Below, piece after piece: positions 57,420 through 64,000 of a stretch of DNA of 64,000 nucleotides; positions within the stretch are counted from its first letter, which is position 1; each line of letters starts with the position of its first letter. This stretch comes from Clostridium sp. D53t1_180928_C8 (GTDB taxonomy: Bacteria > Bacillota > Clostridia > Clostridiales > Clostridiaceae): positions 1 through 64,000 of the forward strand of contig NZ_JADPEL010000017.1 of assembly GCF_015667795.1 (NCBI RefSeq), given 5' to 3'. The notes beneath the pieces are model-generated. The model ran no database searches, was not told the DNA's origin, and saw only the letters and a list, made by a program, of their open reading frames with translations. The position numbers and the translations under genes were made by a program.

Positions 57420-58676
57420 TTAAACCTTAATCTTATTATTTCTAAAGCTATTTGGAGTAGTTCCCGTTATTTTCTTAAAAGCTCGTCCAAATGTTATTGA
57501 ATCATTGTATCCAACACTTTCTGCAATTTCATATATTTTTAAATTTGTTGTAATTAACATTTCCTTTGCTCTCTTTATCCTATAATTTGATAAAAATTCA
57601 TAAAACCCTTCTCCTGTTTCCTTTTTAAATAATTCTGATAAATAATTTTGGCTTAAAAACACTTCATCAGCTACATCCTTTAAAGTAATGTTTTTATCAA
57701 AGTTATTTGTTATAAACTGTATAGCTAATTTAATAGATGTAGCACTATATACAGCCTTATCATCACTTAATATTTCTGATAATTCATTTAAGTCTTCTAT
57801 AAAATATTTTTTTATCTTTTTGGTATAAATCATATTTTCTTTAACTCTTTTTACTATCTTTACATACTCTCTAAGTTCCCATACCTTTTCTGTAGATTTT
57901 AAAATAAATATACTCATATCATTTTCAATAAAAATATCTGTTTTGCTATCTATTTCATTTACTAGCAACTCAATACTCTGAATTTCATTTATATTAAAAT
58001 AAAAAATTATATAAACGTTATCACCAAAGTAAAAATATAAATATTCAATTTTTTCATTGAATTTAATTACTTCTTTTATATATTCACTTAATAACTTACT
58101 TCCTATTTCCTTATCCTCTTTATTCATAGGTAATATTATCATCTTATAATAATAATTTTCATCTAACTGAATATTATCTAATAGACTCTTATCCGTCTTT
58201 AAATTTATATCTGTATTTGAGAATAACAAATGCTTAAAGAAATCTTTTTTTATAAGTTCTATAGACTTATTCATTATATTATCCTTTTTCTTTAACTCTT
58301 GTAACTTAATTTCAACATCTTCAATAACCTTTTTTAGTTCGTCTTTTTTTATTGGTTTTAATAAATAATTAAAAGCTCCATACCTCATGGTATCCCTTAC
58401 ATATGTAAATTCATCATATCCACTTAGTACTAAAAATATTGGAGGTAATCTCAATTCATTTATTGCAGATTTTACAAGTTCTATACCTGTCATTACTGGC
58501 ATTTTTATATCTGTTATTACTAAATCAATTTCTCCTTCATTTTCTTTTAAATATTCAAGAGCTAGCGCTCCATTTTGAAAATCTCCTACAACTTCATGAT
58601 TATCAAATAATTTATTTAATATCTTTATTAAACCCATTCTAATTATCTTATCATCATCTACAACTATTATTCTCAT
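57420..58676 (-). CDS. YesN-type response regulator (receiver + AraC HTH)
   Basis: The receiver domain (1-120) has MRIIVVDDDKI with the acidic pair, the phospho-Asp in DLVITDIKMPVMTG near 57, and Lys in LLKPI. The middle is a variable linker domain. The C-terminal AraC/XylS double helix-turn-helix covers about 320-415 (DVADEVFLSQNYLSELFKKE, GYNDSITFGRAFKKITGTTP). The ATG at 58676 has GGAGG upstream; the 418-residue product is normal length. It is divergent from the sensor kinase and probably activates the mannan genes. Confidence 0.9.
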   Translation of the reverse strand: MRIIVVDDDKIIRMGLIKILNKLFDNHEVVGDFQNGALALEYLKENEGEIDLVITDIKMPVMTGIELVKSAINELRLPPIFLVLSGYDEFTYVRDTMRYGAFNYLLKPIKKDELKKVIEDVEIKLQELKKKDNIMNKSIELIKKDFFKHLLFSNTDINLKTDKSLLDNIQLDENYYYKMIILPMNKEDKEIGSKLLSEYIKEVIKFNEKIEYLYFYFGDNVYIIFYFNINEIQSIELLVNEIDSKTDIFIENDMSIFILKSTEKVWELREYVKIVKRVKENMIYTKKIKKYFIEDLNELSEILSDDKAVYSATSIKLAIQFITNNFDKNITLKDVADEVFLSQNYLSELFKKETGEGFYEFLSNYRIKRAKEMLITTNLKIYEIAESVGYNDSITFGRAFKKITGTTPNSFRNNKIKV

Positions 58677-58774
58677 ATTTCCTCCTATGTTGAATATTCT
58701 CAAATTTTACTATATATTTAAATTAACATAATTTTAAAAATAATAAAATATATTTTTTATAAGCGGGAGAATTT

Positions 58775-60541
58775 ATGAATCTTAAAAATGATATATCTAT
58801 AAAGCGTACTACAATATTAGTTTTCATTATTATGTATTCTTTGTTTTTTTTAATGACAACTATTAACTTATACTCTTATTCTCAATATGAATTTGGGAAG
58901 ACTAGTAAGGTTATAAAAAATTTCAATACTACTTTAAGCCAACAAATATATGAAAAATTCAATAATTTATCTGATGTATCTAAATATCCACTAATAATTC
59001 CTGATATTGATAAACTTCATTCTATACTAACATCTAATGAAAAATATGAAATATCTGATTATAATTATTTGCTTTATCTTTGTGAGATGATGCTTATTCA
59101 AAGTGAATCAATTAATGGTGCCTTTATATATAACTTATCTGGTGACGGCGTATTTAGCACTAGAAATACCCCAAACTCAATAATTAAAAATTCACTTTCT
59201 GAAACATGGTTTAATGAAGCTCTAGAAAGTGATAATACTATTTCCTTTGTTCCTTTCATTAAATCTAGTGATGTTTTTGAATACACATCAAGTAATAGTG
59301 AAAACTTAATTGGAGTAACAAGAAAAATTATTAATCTTAATACTCAAGAGGTTACAGGAATATTATTAATAACTATTCCTATAAGCGATTTACTAAAAGT
59401 ACTTACTAAGGATTTACCATATAATAATCAAATCCTTTCTGTTTTTGATTCTAATGGTAATTTAATAGTTTCCTCTAGTTCTAATATAGATTTTACTCCT
59501 TTTTTTGATGAGTTAGCTACAACAAGTATTGAACCTACTGTACATACTATTACTAATATTGATCCTTATTTTACTACTTCAAATAAGATACCTTTAACAA
59601 ATTGGATACTAATTAGCGCTATCCCTAATAGTGATGTATATAATATAAATAGTTTGTATATTTTTTCATTTATTACAAGCATAATTTTTTGCTCTATTTT
59701 ATTTATAATTTTATATAAATTGTTTATTAATAGAATCTTTAACCCTATTAATTACTTAATTGCCAACATGGAAAAAAGTAATATCGAAAAGAATCTTACA
59801 TCTAATTTAACTTATAACAGAAATGATGAAATAGGTATATTGGTTAATTCTTATAATGAAATGAAGGGAAGAATTAATGATCTAATAAATTTAAATTATA
59901 AAAATAAAATTGAACAAAAAGACTTAGAACTAAAACAGCTTCAAAATCAAATAAATCCCCATTTCATATATAACACTTTAGAATCAATTCATATGATGGC
60001 TGAACTAAATGATGATGAAGAAACATCTATTATGGCTGAATACTTTGGTTCTATAATTAGATATAGTATGAATAGGAAGATAAACACCGTTAAGCTAAAG
60101 GAAGAATTAACTATAATAGATAATTATATTTATCTTCAAAAGATCCGTTTTGATCAATTATTCACTATACAAAACCTTGTCAGTGAGGATATATTAGAAT
60201 GTGAAATAATAAAAATGATTATTCAACCATTAATAGAAAATGCTATATATCACGGATTAAGTGATTGTAGTAGTAATGGTAAAATAATAATCCAAGGACA
60301 GAAAATAGGTAATGAATTACTTTTAACAATTTCTGATAATGGAATCGGAATAGACTCAGAAACCTTAAAAGATTTAAATGAATATATAAATGATAAAAAT
60401 AATAAATTCCGTGGTATTGCTTTAAGAAATATTAATAGACGTTTAAAGCTTCATTACGGTGAACAGTATGGACTTGAAATTTTTAGTGTTTTAGGAAGTG
60501 GGACATCCATGGTATTAACTTTACCTTATATCGTTAAATAA
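58775..60541 (+). CDS. YesM-type sensor histidine kinase
   Basis: The 588-residue kinase has TM1 (about 12-32), an extracellular Cache-like sensor (about 33-295), TM2 (about 297-320), HAMP (about 320-372; FNPINYLIANMEKS), and a His_kinase domain with the phospho-His in LQLQ-type LKQLQNQINPHFIYNTLESI near 400. It ends with a HATPase domain (QPLIENAIYHG, DNGIGI). GGGAGAATTT precedes the ATG. It is transcribed divergently from its response regulator, sharing a 98-bp promoter region. With the tethered binding protein it is likely to sense mannan breakdown products. Confidence 0.9.
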   Translation: MNLKNDISIKRTTILVFIIMYSLFFLMTTINLYSYSQYEFGKTSKVIKNFNTTLSQQIYEKFNNLSDVSKYPLIIPDIDKLHSILTSNEKYEISDYNYLLYLCEMMLIQSESINGAFIYNLSGDGVFSTRNTPNSIIKNSLSETWFNEALESDNTISFVPFIKSSDVFEYTSSNSENLIGVTRKIINLNTQEVTGILLITIPISDLLKVLTKDLPYNNQILSVFDSNGNLIVSSSSNIDFTPFFDELATTSIEPTVHTITNIDPYFTTSNKIPLTNWILISAIPNSDVYNINSLYIFSFITSIIFCSILFIILYKLFINRIFNPINYLIANMEKSNIEKNLTSNLTYNRNDEIGILVNSYNEMKGRINDLINLNYKNKIEQKDLELKQLQNQINPHFIYNTLESIHMMAELNDDEETSIMAEYFGSIIRYSMNRKINTVKLKEELTIIDNYIYLQKIRFDQLFTIQNLVSEDILECEIIKMIIQPLIENAIYHGLSDCSSNGKIIIQGQKIGNELLLTISDNGIGIDSETLKDLNEYINDKNNKFRGIALRNINRRLKLHYGEQYGLEIFSVLGSGTSMVLTLPYIVK

Positions 60542-60610
60542 ATCTAAAATAAACTGAAGAGAATTCACACTCATCAGCTTATTTTTATTATATTTAATTT
60601 AATCCCTTAA

Positions 60611-63559
60611 TTATTTCCTTTTTCTTTTTAATGACACACCTGCACCTATAAGTGACATAGCAAATGTCATATTAACAACACTATTAGCTCCACCAGTTTG
60701 AGGTAGCTTATTAGACTTATTATTTGGTTTATTGTTGTTATCAGGTTTTATTACTATATTTCCATTTGAGTTATTATCTTCATTACCTGAATCATTATAA
60801 TCATCTTCTGATTTGTTATCATTATCAGGTTCTTCTATATCTGAAGTATTTACAGCTTTTATATCATCAAAATACATTGTAGATTCTACTGTCCAACTAC
60901 CTTCATGTCCTTCAGGTACAATCGTATTACACCATACCCCTACACTAGTTACATTTGAAGGATCAAAAATCCCATTATTTTTACCTTTAAATTCAGTAAA
61001 TGGTAGTGTAACAAGCTTTGCTTCTTTAGTAGCCGCTAATTCGGGTAACCAAACTTCAAAATCCTCACCATTACTAGTAATTTGAATTACTAATTTTTGT
61101 CCATTCCCATCTGGCTTAATCCATAATTGTAATGCATCATATTCTGACCAGTCAACTTCTTTCTTTACTGTCATACCAGCCCAGCCTTCATTAACTTTTT
61201 CATTTGAAATTTTATAATTAAACGCTAATCCATATTTTCCGCTATTAAAAGTACCTTCTTCTGTTGAAAGCGTTGGTTTTAAATTACACCCTGGTCCGTA
61301 ATTAGTTGCCCAGGTATTTTCTATTAATGCACTTTCACCTAAATATCCTTCAAAATCATCAACTATTTTATCATCTGCTTCTACTTCTGGCATATTAAAT
61401 AAAACCTTAATAGAATTTAAAACCTCATCATTAGCCTTCAATTCCACTGTACCTATAGTTTCACCAATTTTAGCAAGAATCTCTTCTGTAATTTTTCCAC
61501 TATATATACCATTTTCTTGAGATACATTTAAAGTTTCAACTATATTATTAGCTTTATCTTTCAATACAAATGTAATTTTCCCATCAATATTTTTTATACT
61601 TGCCTTTAATATAGTTTCCCCTAAAACTCTGCTACCTGAAGTTGGGTGAGTTATAAATCCATATGAATATGCTTCATTAACATCTACTGAAACATTATAA
61701 AAATCTCCAGTTCCATTAGCAAATATTGATCTATCATCATTATAGAAATCAATAAAGTTATTAATCATTTCATGACCTTTTGTTTCACTTACTTTATATG
61801 GAATATAGAAATTAGATTTATCATCAAAATTTGCCCAAACCATAAAATATGGCATATCAGAATCTGAAACAACATCTAAAACTTCATTATACCAATCTAA
61901 TCTTTTATTTCCGGTATCAGCAACACCATTAAAATAATCTTGTCCACCCAATGAACTCATAACTCTCATACCCGTTTCAGATACAGTTGAAAGCTTTCCT
62001 CTTTTATTTGCTAAACCCTGCACTAATTCTATTGTTTCTTTAAATGAATCTATCCATACATCATCTTGTGTTGGATTATCATGATACATATCAAAAGCTA
62101 TAATATCAATAAATTCATCTCCTGGATAACGTGATAAATACTCTGCTTCGTCTTGAAATGGTCCATTTGGTGAATATAAATAGAGGAAATTATGAACTTC
62201 TTTAACATCTCTTAAATATTCAACTGTATATCTAAATAAATTTTTATAAGCTTCTTCATCACAAAAAGCTTTTCCCCACCAGAACCAACTTCCATTATTC
62301 TCATGGAATGGTCTAAATAATACTGAAATACCTTCATCCTGTAATTGTAACCCATAATCAGCTATTATATCTAAATATCCAGTAAATATATCATTTAAAT
62401 CACCACCAGGCATTATTCTTTCAACAATATTTCCACTTGTTACTCCTGGAGAATATCCTGAGTAATTATAAGTTCCATCGTCATTTATCCCTCTATTTTT
62501 TACAACTTGAAAGTTTGGCATATGAGAAGATAGAGTAATTATTCCGCCTTCCCTTGCTGCCTCTATACTAACTTCTGCAGCTGCATTTACACCACCTTGT
62601 AATTCATCCTCTGTAAATGATAATGTATCAATTCCAACTACCCCTGCTATTGAACCTGTTACATCTTTAGTATCAGAATTTGTTCCATCATCTAGTTTTC
62701 CCCCCTTGTGATGAGTATCATTTTGATGTCCAAATATTACTTGATCAGATTTACCAACCCCCATTAAATATGAATATAAAGATGCTGTCTCCTTAGTTAC
62801 ATTAGCATCTACAAGTGATACGTTTTTAGGAGTAGCTAAACTATTTATATCTACTATACTTGGTGTTTCCCTTAATTCTTCTGTAATATCAACATATATC
62901 TCTTCAGATTCTTCCTTTGAGAACTCTATACTGTCAATAAATATATCTCCCTTATAATCAGTATTACTTCCTATTATTCCTATAATTACTCCACTAATAT
63001 CAGTATTAACGCCACTAAATTTTATAGTAACTTTGGCTTTTTTTAATCCACCTTCAACATCTTCTACATTTTCAAAGCTAATTGGTAAATAAGTATCTAC
63101 TACATCATTTATAAATAGTTTTGTTTGGAATGAACCCGTTGTCATAGCTGCTGGATTATATATAAAGTCATATGTCAGCAAATTATAACCACTTATATTT
63201 ACATTATTATCAAAGTTATTTTGTATTTTAACTTCACTCCAACTAGTATCAATATTATTTGAATAATCAACATTTAACTTTAATGAACCACTACCTATTT
63301 TTTCTTCATCATATGCTACATCTAAATCACCCTTATAATCCCATGAACCCCCATTTTCCCAACCACAAGTTCCACTCTCTAAACTATCAAAATACCAACC
63401 TAATTCTTCATGATCCACTAATATATTTACACCACCATTTAATACATCATTTTCTATTGAATCATTTGTCGTTGCAAATACTCGTAATGGTACTTGTGAG
63501 TTTATTATCATACAAGATAATACTACAGCTATTAATTTTTTACTCATTACTTTTCTCAT
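60611..63559 (-). CDS. Cell-wall-anchored GH26 endo-beta-1,4-mannanase with binding modules
   Basis: Cuts beta-1,4-mannan at the cell surface. The 982-residue protein has a signal peptide (1-29) and an N-terminal mannan-binding-type beta-sandwich (about 45-210; WYFDSLESGTCGWENGGSWD). The GH26 domain covers about 245-600, with the acid/base Glu in RPFHENNGSWFWW near 418 and the nucleophile in STVSETGMRV near 525. An Ig-like module follows, then a CBM11-like sandwich (about 735-920; IVDDFEGYLG). The Asn-rich linker leads to LPQTGG, a hydrophobic segment and KRKRK for sortase anchoring. Convergent with the kinase gene. Feeds the ABC importer, epimerase and GH130 enzymes. Confidence 0.9.
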   Translation of the reverse strand: MRKVMSKKLIAVVLSCMIINSQVPLRVFATTNDSIENDVLNGGVNILVDHEELGWYFDSLESGTCGWENGGSWDYKGDLDVAYDEEKIGSGSLKLNVDYSNNIDTSWSEVKIQNNFDNNVNISGYNLLTYDFIYNPAAMTTGSFQTKLFINDVVDTYLPISFENVEDVEGGLKKAKVTIKFSGVNTDISGVIIGIIGSNTDYKGDIFIDSIEFSKEESEEIYVDITEELRETPSIVDINSLATPKNVSLVDANVTKETASLYSYLMGVGKSDQVIFGHQNDTHHKGGKLDDGTNSDTKDVTGSIAGVVGIDTLSFTEDELQGGVNAAAEVSIEAAREGGIITLSSHMPNFQVVKNRGINDDGTYNYSGYSPGVTSGNIVERIMPGGDLNDIFTGYLDIIADYGLQLQDEGISVLFRPFHENNGSWFWWGKAFCDEEAYKNLFRYTVEYLRDVKEVHNFLYLYSPNGPFQDEAEYLSRYPGDEFIDIIAFDMYHDNPTQDDVWIDSFKETIELVQGLANKRGKLSTVSETGMRVMSSLGGQDYFNGVADTGNKRLDWYNEVLDVVSDSDMPYFMVWANFDDKSNFYIPYKVSETKGHEMINNFIDFYNDDRSIFANGTGDFYNVSVDVNEAYSYGFITHPTSGSRVLGETILKASIKNIDGKITFVLKDKANNIVETLNVSQENGIYSGKITEEILAKIGETIGTVELKANDEVLNSIKVLFNMPEVEADDKIVDDFEGYLGESALIENTWATNYGPGCNLKPTLSTEEGTFNSGKYGLAFNYKISNEKVNEGWAGMTVKKEVDWSEYDALQLWIKPDGNGQKLVIQITSNGEDFEVWLPELAATKEAKLVTLPFTEFKGKNNGIFDPSNVTSVGVWCNTIVPEGHEGSWTVESTMYFDDIKAVNTSDIEEPDNDNKSEDDYNDSGNEDNNSNGNIVIKPDNNNKPNNKSNKLPQTGGANSVVNMTFAMSLIGAGVSLKRKRK

Positions 63560-63782
63560 TTTTCATCCCCCTATGTCTATTTTAAAATTATATTTTTATA
63601 CTATAAAATAGTATTTTAAATTACATATTAAATTTTATTTCCCTAAGAAATCATTTACAACAAATCTAATAATCTAAAGTAATTTTTGCTAATATATAGT
63701 AATTATTGTTAATTAAATATAAATACATGTTTTAAAATCATTTTTATTTTTAGGAGATTTACATTATTTAAAACTAAAATAA

Positions 63783-63823
63783 AAAGCTATATCAAAATAA
63801 AGTTTCAATTTTGATATAGCTTT
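63783..63823 (-). terminator. Terminator of the alpha-galactosidase gene
   Basis: A 15-bp perfect stem AAAGCTATATCAAAA / TTTTGATATAGCTTT with an 11-nt loop and a TTATTTTAG tail on the minus strand, 16 bases past the stop at 63839. The spacer between here and the GH26 start is AT-rich, with an inverted TATTTTATAGTATAAAAATA stretch but no gene. Confidence 0.88.
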
Positions 63824-63838
63824 ACTACTCATTACTTA

Positions 63839-64000
63839 CTATTCACTTATTAAGTGTATTATTTTACTAGAATAATCTCCATATAAAGAAATATTAAGAC
63901 CTCCATACATTAAAGCTCCACCCGAAAGTATTTCATCTGTTTCTTGGATTTTATACATTCTCACTTCGTCTAAACCTTTTAATTTAATTCTTCTGCTATG
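63839..64000 (-). CDS. Alpha-galactosidase (GH36), C-terminal end
   Basis: The last 53 codons of a gene entering from the right edge read RIKLKGLDEVRMYKIQETDE, then ILSGGALMYGGLNI and LYGDYSSKIIHLISE. The LKGLD...Y.I......SG..LM..GL......GD..SK pattern is the closing beta-sandwich of GH36 alpha-galactosidases. It would remove alpha-1,6-galactose branches of galactomannan, completing the locus. The catalytic domain is outside the window, so the call rests on the tail alone. Confidence 0.7.
   Translation of the reverse strand, partial: HSRRIKLKGLDEVRMYKIQETDEILSGGALMYGGLNISLYGDYSSKIIHLISE

Overview
The window is a low-GC, AT-rich chromosome segment from a Clostridium sensu stricto species, close to the C. 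perfringens group. The evidence is a tmRNA tag reading AEDNFALAA, an AdhE N-terminus and PflB/PflA of clostridial type, Gram-positive LPXTG surface proteins, strong GGAGG ribosome sites, and the smpB-rnr-secG-eno core neighbourhood. Almost every gene lies on the minus strand.

Layout. 1-7.3 kb: fermentation and iron genes: the start of adhE (with a Rex-like site), a Fur-boxed ferric-iron ABC operon, and pflB-pflA. 7.8-8.0 kb: a decayed IS3-type orfA remnant. 8.1-12.8 kb: a sortase-anchored beta-helix surface protein behind a membrane-anchored protein of unknown role. 13.0-14.5 kb: the most unusual stretch. The tmRNA gene ssrA is interrupted in its T-loop by a 269-nt group I intron with the P7.1/P7.2 layout of subgroup IA. 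A free-standing LAGLIDADG endonuclease gene converges on it, and a possible small RNA lies behind it. 14.6-18.3 kb: an OmpR-type two-component system, and mgtE preceded by a 22-codon leader peptide that resembles enterobacterial MgtL. 18.5-31.7 kb: a sucrose regulon (scrR, scrA, scrK, sacA) marked by shared LacI-type operators. It is split by a 7.2-kb gene for a secreted M60 mucin-type metallopeptidase, which carries its own cyclic-di-GMP-I riboswitch and terminator.

32-39 kb: an amidase_6-like protein lacking its catalytic core, then smpB, rnr and secG, and a three-gene envelope operon (flippase-like protein, polysaccharide deacetylase, glycolipid glycosyltransferase). 39.8-64 kb: a large beta-mannan utilisation locus wrapped around eno. 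It contains a cell-wall GH26 mannanase, the end of a GH36 alpha-galactosidase, CE2- and CE17-like acetylesterases, an ABC oligosaccharide importer, a mannobiose/cellobiose 2-epimerase, two GH130 phosphorylases, a GH1 glycosidase, a ROK kinase, a GntR regulator, and a YesMN-type two-component system with a membrane-tethered solute-binding protein.

How it fits together. Acetylated galactoglucomannan would be cut at the surface by GH26 and imported by the ABC system. It would then be deacetylated and degalactosylated, epimerised to mannosyl-glucose, and phosphorolysed by GH130 to mannose-1-phosphate. GH1 and ROK would handle residual beta-glucosides. Three promoters of this locus share the same element over the -35 box. 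Together with the mucinase and the sucrose PTS, the window suggests a gut-associated carbohydrate generalist. All functional calls are from reading the sequence; no database search was possible.
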